A DNA stretch of 36,757 bases from assembly GCA_019115125.1 (NCBI GenBank), contig DXEG01000062.1:1-36757 (forward strand), in the 5' to 3' direction. This document shows positions 16,028 through 23,634 of this stretch, in pieces. Both the position numbers and the translations under genes were made by a program. The stretch is from Candidatus Blautia faecipullorum (lineage in GTDB: Bacteria > Bacillota > Clostridia > Lachnospirales > Lachnospiraceae). The first letter of the stretch is position 1, and every line of letters starts with the position of its first letter. The notes below the pieces were generated by a model that ran no database searches, was not told the origin of the DNA, and worked only from the letters and a program-made list of their open reading frames with translations.

Positions 16028-16056
16028 TTGACGCGATTTAGGGCAAATGTTATAAA
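16028..16056 (+). promoter_or_regulatory. Promoter of the prs-type gene
   Basis: TTGACG at 16028-16033, a 17-base spacer and TATAAA at 16051-16056 make a near-consensus sigma-A promoter. Transcription would start near 16063, 40 bases before the ATG. The placement also shows that any upstream in-frame extension of prs starting at 16028 is not coding. Confidence 0.8.
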
Positions 16057-16102
16057 TGTAATAGGATTCATCATTGAAAATACAATATCCAGGAGGAAAA
16101 TC

Positions 16103-17278
16103 ATGCCCAATATAGAGTTACTTGAAAAATCACTTCCCGTCGCGCCAATCCGTATCGCCGCCCTTTCCGGGTGCCAGGATCTGGCCAGAGAGGTTGACAA
16201 GAAACTTGTTAAATTCCGTAAGGAGCTTGTTGAAAAGAAGCAGCTCAGCATTATCCCGCAGGGCTACAGCGAGCCTTCTTTTCTTGTAGAATGTGAGTGT
16301 GTACGCTTCGGCACAGGCGAAGGAAAAGGTTATATCAAGGAATCCGTCCGCGGCGCAGATCTGTTTATTATGGTAGATATCACCAATTACAGCGAAACCT
16401 ACACCGTCTGCGGACACGAAAACCATATGTCTCCGGATAACCACTATCAGGATCTTAAGAGGATCATCTCCGCTTCCACCGGCAAGGCTCACCGCATCAA
16501 CGTAATCATGCCCTTCCTGTATGAAGGCCGCCAGCACCGCCGTTCCAAAAGAGAATCTCTGGACTGCGCTCTGGCTCTGAAGGAATTAAGCGATATGGGC
16601 GTATCCAATTTTATCACCTTTGACGCTCACGATCCCCGTGTCCAGAACTCCATCCCGCTGAATGGTTTTGACAACTTCTTCCCTACTTATCAGTTTTTGA
16701 AGGCTCTTGTCAAAAATGTTCCGGATTTTCGTCTGGACAACGACCACCTGATGATCATCAGCCCCGATGAAGGCGCGATGTCCAGAGCCGTATATTTCTC
16801 CAATATTCTCGGAGTGGATATGGGAATGTTCTATAAACGGCGCGATTATTCCACCATTGTCAACGGCAAGAACCCCATCGTGGCTCATGAATTCCTGGGA
16901 GATTCCGTGGACGGCAAGGATGTGGTCATCATAGACGATATGATCTCCTCCGGCGAAAGTATGCTGGATGTGGCGAAGCAGCTAAAGGAGCGTCATGCGA
17001 AGCGTGTGTTCATCTGTACTACATACGGGCTTTTTACAGACGGACTGGACAAATTTGACGATTATTACAACAGAGGCTGGATCGACAAGGTGATCACCAC
17101 CAATCTCAATTACCGGATCCCGGAGCTTCTGACCAAGCCCTACTACATCGAAGCGAATATGAGCAAATATCTGGCAAGCATCATGGATATCATCAACCAT
17201 GACGTTTCCGTGGAAAAGGTACGCTCCAGCAACGACAAGATCATGGAGCTGATGAGAAAGATCAAGCAGCACGGCTGA
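16103..17278 (+). CDS. prs: Ribose-phosphate pyrophosphokinase (PRPP synthetase), long form
   Basis: The protein makes 5-phosphoribosyl 1-diphosphate from ribose 5-phosphate and ATP, feeding purine, pyrimidine, His and Trp synthesis. At 391 residues it is longer than the usual ~315-residue Prs and belongs to the extended variant I associate with Lachnospiraceae. The nucleotide-binding stretch MPFLYEGRQHRRSKRES, FDAHDPRVQNSIP and the PRPP loop DVVIIDDMISSGESM are all present. The ATG at 16103 has AGGAGG six bases upstream. The frame stays open to 16028, but that part overlaps the promoter. The gene is single, with its own promoter and terminator, and is divergent from the DUF512 operon. Confidence 0.92.
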   Translation: MPNIELLEKSLPVAPIRIAALSGCQDLAREVDKKLVKFRKELVEKKQLSIIPQGYSEPSFLVECECVRFGTGEGKGYIKESVRGADLFIMVDITNYSETYTVCGHENHMSPDNHYQDLKRIISASTGKAHRINVIMPFLYEGRQHRRSKRESLDCALALKELSDMGVSNFITFDAHDPRVQNSIPLNGFDNFFPTYQFLKALVKNVPDFRLDNDHLMIISPDEGAMSRAVYFSNILGVDMGMFYKRRDYSTIVNGKNPIVAHEFLGDSVDGKDVVIIDDMISSGESMLDVAKQLKERHAKRVFICTTYGLFTDGLDKFDDYYNRGWIDKVITTNLNYRIPELLTKPYYIEANMSKYLASIMDIINHDVSVEKVRSSNDKIMELMRKIKQHG

Positions 17279-17336
17279 GAAGCGTTTCCTGATGCTTCCC
17301 CGCAAAAAATAAATATTCTTTTATCAGCGAAAAGCA

Positions 17337-17373
17337 GCCGGCTTTGCAGCAAATGCAGAGCCGGCCTTATATT
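17337..17373. terminator. Shared terminator between prs and pgeF
   Basis: GCCGGCTTTGC pairs with GCAGAGCCGGC (one mismatch) around a short loop at 17337-17365. On the plus strand a T-rich tail CTTATATTT follows; on the minus strand TGCTTTTC follows. It lies between convergent genes and probably terminates both. Confidence 0.7.
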
Positions 17374-17417
17374 TCTCAACGAAATCCGCTTTTTCATCCA
17401 TTGTTTACTTTATATTT

Positions 17418-18272
17418 TTATCCCTCGGAAAGTCCCAGAAAAGCCCCGAGATTGCCTCTCTTTCCCTTTGACGCCCGGTGAGAAAACAAAAATTCCGGAT
17501 TGCAGCAGGTGCAGATCCCCGGCAGGGAAATATGCTCCGGCAAAAGTCCGGCTTCCTCCATGATCAGCCGGTTGGCTTCCCACAGATCAAGCTGATATTT
17601 TCCGTTTTCTTTTTTATAAAACAGACTCTTCCCGGCATCACTCCCAAAAGCCTTTTGAAATTCCAGGATCACATCTTCACTGACCTCATAGCAGTCCTGG
17701 CAGATAGACGGCCCGATAGCTCCGTAAATATCCTTCGGCTTCGATCCGTAGACCTCCTGCATCTTTTTCACGGTGACCGCTCCGATCCTTCCTACGGTTC
17801 CTCTCCATCCGGAATGAGAAAGTCCTACGGCACGGCGGACCGGATCCACAAAATACAGCGGAACACAATCCGCGTAAAAGGTTGCCAGGATCACTCCCGG
17901 CACATCCGTGACCATCCCGTCCACATCCTCATAACTTCCCGGCCGCGTAACGCCGTTCCCCCGGTCTTTTTCCGTCATGACCCGCACGTTGGCGGTATGC
18001 GTCTGGCTGGAAGCCGCGATATCCTCCGGCCGGAATCCCAGGGCAGCCGAAAACCTTCTGAAATTCTCCTTCACGGCGCTTTCCTCATCTCCTCTTGTAA
18101 AGCTCAGATTCATTGAGGACCAGATTCCGCCGCTGACGCCGCCCAGCCGGGTACTGAAGCCGTGCGTGATCCCCGGGAGCTTCTCCAGCGCCGGGAATGT
18201 CAGATATGTAACCCCCTTTGATTCATTGATCTTCATATGAGGAGCCGCGCCCTCATGCCATTTTATGTTCAT
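17418..18272 (-). CDS. pgeF: Peptidoglycan editing factor PgeF (YlmD / laccase-domain family)
   Basis: The best start is ATG 18272 (284 residues), because GGAG lies seven bases upstream and only 22 bases follow the yraN stop. A longer frame to 18362 would overlap yraN by 68 bases. Family landmarks are HGFSTRLGGVS, SQTHTANVRVM, DVDGMVTDVPG, FYADCVPLYFVDP with the conserved Cys, SHSGWRGTV with the metal-binding His, and AIGPSICQDCYEV. In E. coli PgeF cleaves L-Ser from misincorporated muropeptide precursors. Purine-nucleoside hydrolysis has also been reported for family members. It is the last gene of the rplS-lepB-ylqF-rnhB-yraN-pgeF run. Confidence 0.9.
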   Translation of the reverse strand: MNIKWHEGAAPHMKINESKGVTYLTFPALEKLPGITHGFSTRLGGVSGGIWSSMNLSFTRGDEESAVKENFRRFSAALGFRPEDIAASSQTHTANVRVMTEKDRGNGVTRPGSYEDVDGMVTDVPGVILATFYADCVPLYFVDPVRRAVGLSHSGWRGTVGRIGAVTVKKMQEVYGSKPKDIYGAIGPSICQDCYEVSEDVILEFQKAFGSDAGKSLFYKKENGKYQLDLWEANRLIMEEAGLLPEHISLPGICTCCNPEFLFSHRASKGKRGNLGAFLGLSEG

Positions 18273-18294
18273 ATATTTACTCCATTTCCCCCGC

Positions 18295-18648
18295 TTATCC
18301 GCAGTAATCGAAAGCGTTCCTGTACCAGTGTACCGCCTCTCCGTCAAAAGCCACCACGTCAAATCTGCAGTCCGTCTCCTGGCCGTATCCGTAACGGAGC
18401 AGAAAAAACTGCGCCGCGCGGCTGATCCTTCTCTGCTTTTTTCTGTTTACAGCCTCCCCTGCCCCGCCGCTTTCTCCGGTATGCCTGTATTTTACCTCCA
18501 CAAACACCAGATATTCTCCGTCCTTTGCGACCAGATCGATCTCCCCTGCCCTGCACCGGAAATTTTGCATTATGATACGCAGTCCCTTTTCTTCAAGAAA
18601 CGCCGCGGCTTTTTCCTCAAAGCAGCCGCCCAGCCTCCGCTTATTCAC
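18295..18648 (-). CDS. yraN: YraN/UPF0102 family endonuclease-like protein
   Basis: This 117-residue protein has the restriction-endonuclease-like fold of UPF0102. The motif GEIDLVAKDGEYLVFVEVK (Asp and the ExK pair) contains the putative catalytic residues, and RKKQRRISRAAQFFL and RFDVVAFDG follow as usual. The function is unproven, though a link to recombination or DNA processing is often suggested. It starts after the rnhB stop with a 104-base gap (18649-18752) in which I see no gene. The rnhB-yraN neighbourhood is conserved in Firmicutes. Confidence 0.92.
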   Translation of the reverse strand: MNKRRLGGCFEEKAAAFLEEKGLRIIMQNFRCRAGEIDLVAKDGEYLVFVEVKYRHTGESGGAGEAVNRKKQRRISRAAQFFLLRYGYGQETDCRFDVVAFDGEAVHWYRNAFDYCG

Positions 18649-18752
18649 CTGTCCTCACCAGATTTCTTTGCCGTGTGGGTATCCTCTGTTCATCCGGGAA
18701 GCATTTTCCTTTTCATGGGCTTCCTTTTTCCGGCTGAGTCCCGGCCGGGATC

Positions 18753-19508
18753 TCAGACAAAATGCGTGATAAATGTTTTTCTATGTATGGGCGAGGGGCC
18801 GTATTTTTTCAGAGCCGCAATATGCTCCGCGGAGCCGTAGCCTTTATTGGAGGCAAAGCCGTATTCAGGGAGCGTCTCGTGGTACTGCTCCATCAGACGG
18901 TCTCTCGTAACCTTCGCCACAATGCTGGCGGCGGCGATGGAGGCGCTTTTTGCATCGCCCTTGATGATCGGAACCTGGGGAATATCCACTCCCGGTATGG
19001 TCACCGCGTCGTTCAGCAAAAGCTGGGGGCGCACAGAAAGCTTCCCCACAGCCTGCCGCATAGCCTCATAGGTAGCCTGGAGAATATTGATCTCATCGAT
19101 CCGCTCCGGCCCGGCCATGCCCAGACCTACGGAAACCGCCTCGTCCATAATAACGTCAAACAGCTCCTCCCTCTTTGCAGCCGTCAGCTTCTTGGAATCG
19201 TTCAGATACAGAATCCTGCTGCCCCTGGGAAGGACGACCGCGCACGCCACCACCGGGCCCGCCAGCGGCCCTCTTCCCACCTCGTCGATTCCGCAGAGAT
19301 AACCAAGATGGTCATATTTCCTTTCATACTGCAGCATCTGTTCCGTACGGGCGATTTCCGCCTGAAGCTTTTCCTCCTTTTTACGGCACTGCTCCAGAAG
19401 CCTCTGAACTCCCTGTCTCTGATCCCCGTCATAGGTCTCGTACAGCTTCCGCCAGTTTTCCATGGGAGCGCTGTCGAATTCCTGACGGATCTCCTTTACT
19501 GTTTTCAT
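18753..19508 (-). CDS. rnhB: Ribonuclease HII
   Basis: RNase HII cuts RNA in RNA-DNA hybrids and starts removal of single ribonucleotides from DNA. The catalytic DEDD-type residues lie in GIDEVGRGPLAGPVV and in the NDSKKLTAAKRE and KGDAKSASIAAASIVAKV regions. I choose ATG 19508 (251 residues) because it overlaps the ylqF stop as ATGA. A longer reading frame to 19628 lies over ylqF and would add an unlikely Arg/Gly-rich leader. The first ~85 residues form a coiled, charged extension (QCRKKEEKLQAEIARTEQ) common in Firmicute RnhB. Confidence 0.94.
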   Translation of the reverse strand: MKTVKEIRQEFDSAPMENWRKLYETYDGDQRQGVQRLLEQCRKKEEKLQAEIARTEQMLQYERKYDHLGYLCGIDEVGRGPLAGPVVACAVVLPRGSRILYLNDSKKLTAAKREELFDVIMDEAVSVGLGMAGPERIDEINILQATYEAMRQAVGKLSVRPQLLLNDAVTIPGVDIPQVPIIKGDAKSASIAAASIVAKVTRDRLMEQYHETLPEYGFASNKGYGSAEHIAALKKYGPSPIHRKTFITHFV

Positions 19509-20362
19509 ACTTTCTGCTCCTGTTCCGGCCATTCCAGCGTGATCCGGCCGATTTTTCCGCCCCGGAAGTCGTCGAACAGCAGTCCTGCCGCCTTCCCGTA
19601 ATCCAGCTCCTCGCCCCGTTTCAGGCATCCTCTGGCTCTGGCGATCTCTTCAAGGATCCCGAGAGGATCTTTTTCCTCCGAGACGCCGTACCGCTTTTCA
19701 AGGACGCCGGGATAACACTTTTTCAGATATCCGATCAGAAGAAGAGATAATTCCTCCATATTCAAAAGATCATCTTTGATGGAGCCCACACAGGCAAGCC
19801 GCTCTCCCACCTTCTGATCTTCAAATTTCGGCCAGAGGATCCCCGGCGTATCCAGAAGCTCCACGTTCTTATTAAGACGGATCCACTGCTTCCCCCTGGT
19901 GACCCCGGGCTTGTTTCCTGTTTTTGCGCAGGCTTTTCCCGCGAAGGTATTAATAAAGGTGGATTTTCCCACGTTGGGAATCCCTGCCACCATCGCCCGG
20001 ACAGGACGGTTCTTGATCCCCCGTTTTCTGTCGCGCTCTATTTTTTCCCGGCAGGCTTCCTGGATCATAGCCTGGATCGCCTTCATTCCGCCGCCGTTTC
20101 TGGAATCCACTTTTACCACATGGAAGCCTTTTTTCTGAAAATATTCTCTCCATGCCTCGTTCTGGCGTTCATCCGCCAGATCCGCCTTATTCAGGAGTAT
20201 CAGCCTTGATTTATTCTGTCCCAGACTGTCAATATCGGGATTCCTGCTTGAAAGAGGAACCCTCGCGTCAACAAGCTCTATGATCAGGTCGATCAGCTTC
20301 AGATCTTCCTGCATCTGGCGCTTCGCCTTCGTCATATGACCGGGATACCACTGTACATTCAT
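19505..20362 (-). CDS. ylqF: Ribosome biogenesis GTPase YlqF (RbgA)
   Basis: This 285-residue circularly permuted GTPase is needed for late 50S assembly. The G4 motif LLNKADLAD comes before G1 (GIPNVGKSTFIN) and G3 (DTPGILWPK), which is the permuted order diagnostic of this family. The C-terminal ANTAR-like helical domain follows. The start at 20362 begins MNVQWYPGHMTKAKRQM, the typical N-terminus. It lies seven bases after lepB and overlaps rnhB by 4 bases, so it is in the middle of a tight operon. Confidence 0.96.
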   Translation of the reverse strand: MNVQWYPGHMTKAKRQMQEDLKLIDLIIELVDARVPLSSRNPDIDSLGQNKSRLILLNKADLADERQNEAWREYFQKKGFHVVKVDSRNGGGMKAIQAMIQEACREKIERDRKRGIKNRPVRAMVAGIPNVGKSTFINTFAGKACAKTGNKPGVTRGKQWIRLNKNVELLDTPGILWPKFEDQKVGERLACVGSIKDDLLNMEELSLLLIGYLKKCYPGVLEKRYGVSEEKDPLGILEEIARARGCLKRGEELDYGKAAGLLFDDFRGGKIGRITLEWPEQEQKV

Positions 20363-20369
20363 ACTTCAT

Positions 20370-20972
20370 TTATCCTTTCATAAATCCTATCTTTTCAAAG
20401 GGAGAACAGGTAAACCAGATCTTACCCACAATATATCTTTTTTTCACCATACCGATATCCGCATATCTGCTGTCCTCACTGTTGTTCCGGTTATCCCCCA
20501 GCACAAAATACTCATTGGATTTCAGACTCACCCCATTTTCCGCAAGCCCCGGATTGATGATCTCCGGAAAATCATTGGCCTCGTCATACAAATCTCCGTC
20601 AATATAAATCTGCCCGTCCCGGATCTGAATGGTCTCTCCGGGCAGGCCGATCACCCGGCGGATATGCAGAGCCGCGTCGTCGCTGGCATTTGTGCGGAAC
20701 ACAATGATATCCCCCCTTTTAGGAGACGAAAATTTATAAACCGCACGATTCATAAAGAAACGGTCCCCCACTTCCAATGTCGGCTCCATGGAGCTTTCCT
20801 GCATGGTTACTGTCTGAAACATCAGCACAGCCACAAGAGCCGCAAAGACCAGCGTCACCGCAATCTCAAATACCCAGCGCAGCCCTTTCCTCACCTTCTC
20901 ATTTTCAAGCTGTGCCTTCAGCTCCAGAAATTTCGGATGCTCTTTCCAGTTTTTTATATTTCTGATATCCAT
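20370..20972 (-). CDS. lepB: Signal peptidase I
   Basis: This 200-residue type I signal peptidase has one N-terminal membrane segment (about residues 34-54), after a cytoplasmic part. The catalytic Ser61 lies in MQESSMEPTLEVGDR and Lys85 in SSPKRGDIIVFR. Conserved boxes D and E appear as RVIGLPGETI and YFVLGDNRNNSEDSRYAD. It removes signal peptides from exported proteins at the outer face of the membrane. AGAGGGG lies eight bases before the ATG. A hairpin, CGGACAGA paired with TCTGTCCG at 21020-21042, lies in its upstream region. Confidence 0.96.
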   Translation of the reverse strand: MDIRNIKNWKEHPKFLELKAQLENEKVRKGLRWVFEIAVTLVFAALVAVLMFQTVTMQESSMEPTLEVGDRFFMNRAVYKFSSPKRGDIIVFRTNASDDAALHIRRVIGLPGETIQIRDGQIYIDGDLYDEANDFPEIINPGLAENGVSLKSNEYFVLGDNRNNSEDSRYADIGMVKKRYIVGKIWFTCSPFEKIGFMKG

Positions 20973-21057
20973 ATCTTTTTCCCCTCTGTATGGAAGTCCT
21001 GTCAGCTAATGCACACTCCCGGACAGACAGCCCCTCTGTCCGCCTGATATACAAAGA

Positions 21058-21083
21058 GGGACAATAGCTGCCGTTATTGTCCC
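21058..21083 (-). terminator. Probable terminator after rplS
   Basis: GGGACAAT at 21058-21065 pairs with ATTGTCCC at 21076-21083 with a 10-base loop. On the minus strand the stem is followed by CTCTTTGTAT, an imperfect T-run, so some read-through into lepB is likely. Confidence 0.6.
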
Positions 21084-21109
21084 TGCTTTTGAAATCTGTG
21101 AAATTTTCA

Positions 21110-21457
21110 TTATCTGACGCGCTCTTTTACCTTCGCAGCTTTTCCTACACGGTCTCTTAAATAGTTCAGCTTCGCGCGGCGAACCTTACCATGACGCACA
21201 ACTTCTACCTTCACTACATGAGGAGAATGCAGCGGCCATGTCTTTTCAACGCCGATACCGTTGGAGGTCTTTCTTACTGTGAAAGTTTCTCTGGTGCTTC
21301 CGCCCTGTCTCTTCAGAACAGTTCCCTCGAAAATCTGAACTCTCTCACGATTTCCCTCTTTGATCAGCGCGTGTACTCTTACTGTGTCTCCTACGCGGAA
21401 TTCCGGTACTTCTGCTTTTAACTGAGCAGCTTCAATGTTCTTGATAATGTCGTTCAT
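21110..21457 (-). CDS. rplS: 50S ribosomal protein L19
   Basis: The 115-residue frame from ATG 21457 begins [14 protein letters not shown] and has the usual L19 length, with AGGAGAG upstream. A reading frame to 21517 would extend into the leader and is rejected. Conserved blocks are [34 protein letters not shown] and [14 protein letters not shown]19 sits at the 30S-50S interface. It is the first gene of the run that continues with lepB, ylqF and rnhB. It has its own strong promoter. Confidence 0.97.
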   Translation of the reverse strand: MNDIIKNIEAAQLKAEVPEFRVGDTVRVHALIKEGNRERVQIFEGTVLKRQGGSTRETFTVRKTSNGIGVEKTWPLHSPHVVKVEVVRHGKVRRAKLNYLRDRVGKAAKVKERVR

Positions 21458-21535
21458 ATCTTTCTCTCCTATTCTTCTGGATGTTCTTAATACATAAAAT
21501 CTGTAACAGAGGACCATCTTTTTTGCAACAGGTTG

Positions 21536-21564
21536 ATTATACTATAGAACATCTGCCATTGCAA
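21536..21564 (-). promoter_or_regulatory. Promoter of rplS
   Basis: On the minus strand TTGCAA (21559-21564), a 17-base spacer and a perfect TATAAT (21536-21541) give a strong sigma-A promoter. The leader before the ATG is about 70 bases and has no clear structure to me. Confidence 0.8.
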
Positions 21565-21581
21565 GAAGTTTTTTTATCAGT

Positions 21582-22358
21582 TCAGCCAAGAGCCACATCC
21601 AGAGTCATCATCAGCACAAACCCGGCGGCGAAAGCAATGGTAGCAATGTTGCTGTGCTCTCCCTCGCTGGCCTCGGGGATCAGCTCCTCCACCACCACAT
21701 AGATCATGGCGCCTGCCGCAAAAGACAGAAGGTACGGCAGCACCGGGGAAATATAGGCGGCAAGCAGAAGCGTCAGGCCCGCGGCCAGAGGTTCCACCAC
21801 CCCCGACATGGCTCCATAAAAAAACGATCTGCCCCTGGACAGCCCGGCTCCCCGAAGCGGCATGGAGATGATCGCTCCTTCCGGAAAATTCTGTATCGCG
21901 ATTCCCAGAGAAAGCGTAAGCGCCCCCGCCATAGTCACAGAAGCGTTTCCCGCCGCGGCGCCCGCCAGCACCGCGCCCGCCGAAAGCCCTTCGGGGATAT
22001 TATGAAGGGTAACGGCCAGGACAAGCATTGTTGTTTTTTTTAAACCCACCTTGGGGCCTTCCGACTCCTCGCTGCCCAGGTGGAGATGGGGAACCGCTTT
22101 GTCCATCAGGAACAGAAACGCGATTCCGCCCAAAAATCCTGCCGCCGCCGGGATAAACGCCAGCTTCTCCATATGCGCGCTCATATCCATGGCCGGTATC
22201 AGAAGCGACCACACAGAGGCCGCAACCATCACTCCGGAAGCGAAGCCAAGAAAAATTTTCTGGACCAGCGGGCTGAGTTTCTTTCTCATAAAAAATACAC
22301 AGGCAGCTCCCAGTGTCGTGCCGATAAACGGAATCATAATTCCTAAAAACAAATCCAT
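21582..22358 (-). CDS. ZIP family divalent metal transporter
   Basis: This 258-residue polytopic membrane protein (about eight hydrophobic segments) has the ZIP metal-binding signature in TM4 (TLHNIPEGLSAGAV) and TM5 (AIQNFPEGAIISMP). A His/Glu cytosolic loop, VPHLHLGSEESEG, precedes TM4. It is similar to bacterial ZupT/GufA-like importers of Zn, Fe or other divalent cations. The metal cannot be predicted. It stands alone between the motor pair and rplS. A possible extended -10 promoter lies upstream at 22420-22425. Confidence 0.9.
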   Translation of the reverse strand: MDLFLGIMIPFIGTTLGAACVFFMRKKLSPLVQKIFLGFASGVMVAASVWSLLIPAMDMSAHMEKLAFIPAAAGFLGGIAFLFLMDKAVPHLHLGSEESEGPKVGLKKTTMLVLAVTLHNIPEGLSAGAVLAGAAAGNASVTMAGALTLSLGIAIQNFPEGAIISMPLRGAGLSRGRSFFYGAMSGVVEPLAAGLTLLLAAYISPVLPYLLSFAAGAMIYVVVEELIPEASEGEHSNIATIAFAAGFVLMMTLDVALG

Positions 22359-22419
22359 CTGTCAATCCTTTCCCTGCAATCTGATAAGCTCCGGCGCCGT
22401 AAAGCGCGCCCTGACATCT

Positions 22420-22428
22420 AGTATATCA
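22420..22428 (-). promoter_or_regulatory. Possible extended -10 promoter of the ZIP transporter gene
   Basis: On the minus strand TGA-TATACT lies 62 bases before the ATG, fitting an extended -10. No convincing -35 is seen. The rest of the gap from 22359 to 22587 holds only the hairpin at 22517-22538 and no supported gene. Confidence 0.4.
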
Positions 22429-22516
22429 CAATTTGCCATGCATCATCCATGCCGCTGAAATCCTGCAATTACGCGTACCGACGCATAGCTTGACAGCCAG
22501 TGTCTAGCTTGCGGGC

Positions 22517-22538
22517 AAACAGCAGCCTGTTGCTGTTT
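22517..22538 (-). terminator. Possible terminator after the OmpA/MotB-like gene
   Basis: AAACAGCA at 22517-22524 pairs with TGCTGTTT at 22531-22538 around a 6-base loop, 50 bases after the stop. No strong T-run follows on the minus strand, so confidence is low. Confidence 0.35.
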
Positions 22539-22587
22539 TCAGTATATGCCGGGCACATGGATACTGTGAAGGGCCGAGCAGCCCCGG

Positions 22588-23622
22588 CTACTGCTGCTCC
22601 TGAGCCGCCGCCTCATCTGCTGTTCCCTGCGTGCCGGCAGCCGTATCCGCATTCCCGCCTGTATCGGCACCTGCCGCGCTCTCCTCGCTGCTCATGATGC
22701 TGTTCAGCTCCTCGATCATCTCGTCGTCCTTCAGCCGGAACTTCACCTCCACTCGCCTGGACGCGTCCTTGTCCACATTTCCCTGGGCGTCCAGAACCGG
22801 ATTGGACATGGAATGACCGTTGACCGTCAGATAATCCTGCAGATCCTGGCTCTGCTCCCCGCTGAGGAAATTGCCCTGAATATCCAGCAGATACTGAGCC
22901 ACCGCAAGGGAACGCATCTGCGACAGATAGAGGTTATAACTGTAATCTCCGTCTGTATCCGTGTAGCCGTCGATGATGATCTCCGCCAGATACTGCTTAT
23001 AGTCCTCCTGAAGAAGCACCTGACAATAAATAGGGAGAATCTGTTCCAGCACGGCCTTTCCCTCGTCCGTCAGCTCCGACTGGTCGTAATCAAACATAAC
23101 GTTGGCGTCCAGGGTCAAGGCGCCCGTCTGCGCGTCGATATCCACATTCACACTATTTTTTGCGAATTCTGCCTTCAGGGCCTCAATAACCTCTGCTTTC
23201 ACGCCGATGATCTGATCGATCTGCGCCTGCTGGTCAGCCAGCAGAGCCGTCTTTTCGTCCAGAGCCGTCTGCTGGGCGTTCAGCGTAGCCTCCTGCTCCT
23301 TCAGCTGCGCCGCCAGCGCGGACAGAAGCTGTTCCTGCTCCTCCAGCTTTTCATCCTGGCTTTTCAGCTGCTGATCCTGATCCTGGAGTATTCCCTGCTG
23401 CTCGTCCAGCTCATTCTGCTTCGCCAGAAGCTCCAGCGTATATTCCTCCTGCATGGCAATTTTTTCATCCCGCTCCTGCACGCTCTCATTATAGCTCTTC
23501 TGAGCCTGAAACAGGGTAACGCACATGATCAGCACAAACAGAAGCAGCACGCCCGCCATCATATCGGAATAAGACCGCCAGACATTAAAGCCCTGATCTT
23601 CTGATTTTTTCCTTCTGCGCAT
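22588..23622 (-). CDS. MotB/OmpA-like peptidoglycan-binding motor subunit (ZorB-like)
   Basis: The 344-residue protein has a short cytoplasmic N-terminus and a single membrane helix (about 18-40), WRSYSDMMAGVLLLFVLI, with Asp20 where MotB/ZorB proteins carry the ion-binding Asp. A Gln/Glu-rich coiled coil follows (about 45-140), with repeats such as KLEEQEQLL and ALAAQLKEQEATL. Then comes an OmpA-like peptidoglycan-binding domain (about 150-320) with DGYTDTDGDYSYNLYLSQMR and ASRRVEVKF. The last ~30 residues are Ala/Gly/Thr/Gln-rich. It starts 12 bases after its partner and the ATG has AAAGGAG. The pair resembles ZorA/ZorB of the Zorya antiphage systems and also flagellar stators. No flagellar or Zorya effector gene is adjacent. 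Confidence 0.85.
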   Translation of the reverse strand: MRRRKKSEDQGFNVWRSYSDMMAGVLLLFVLIMCVTLFQAQKSYNESVQERDEKIAMQEEYTLELLAKQNELDEQQGILQDQDQQLKSQDEKLEEQEQLLSALAAQLKEQEATLNAQQTALDEKTALLADQQAQIDQIIGVKAEVIEALKAEFAKNSVNVDIDAQTGALTLDANVMFDYDQSELTDEGKAVLEQILPIYCQVLLQEDYKQYLAEIIIDGYTDTDGDYSYNLYLSQMRSLAVAQYLLDIQGNFLSGEQSQDLQDYLTVNGHSMSNPVLDAQGNVDKDASRRVEVKFRLKDDEMIEELNSIMSSEESAAGADTGGNADTAAGTQGTADEAAAQEQQ

Positions 23623-23634
23623 CTGTATCTCCTT

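Noticed and set aside
16028..16102. N-terminal extension of prs
   Set aside because: This stretch holds the TTGACG/TATAAA promoter, and ATG 16103 has an AGGAGG at ideal spacing.
18649..18752. Small gene between yraN and rnhB
   Set aside because: Some Firmicutes carry a small FlhB-like gene here, but this 104-base gap holds no frame with a start and ribosome-binding site.
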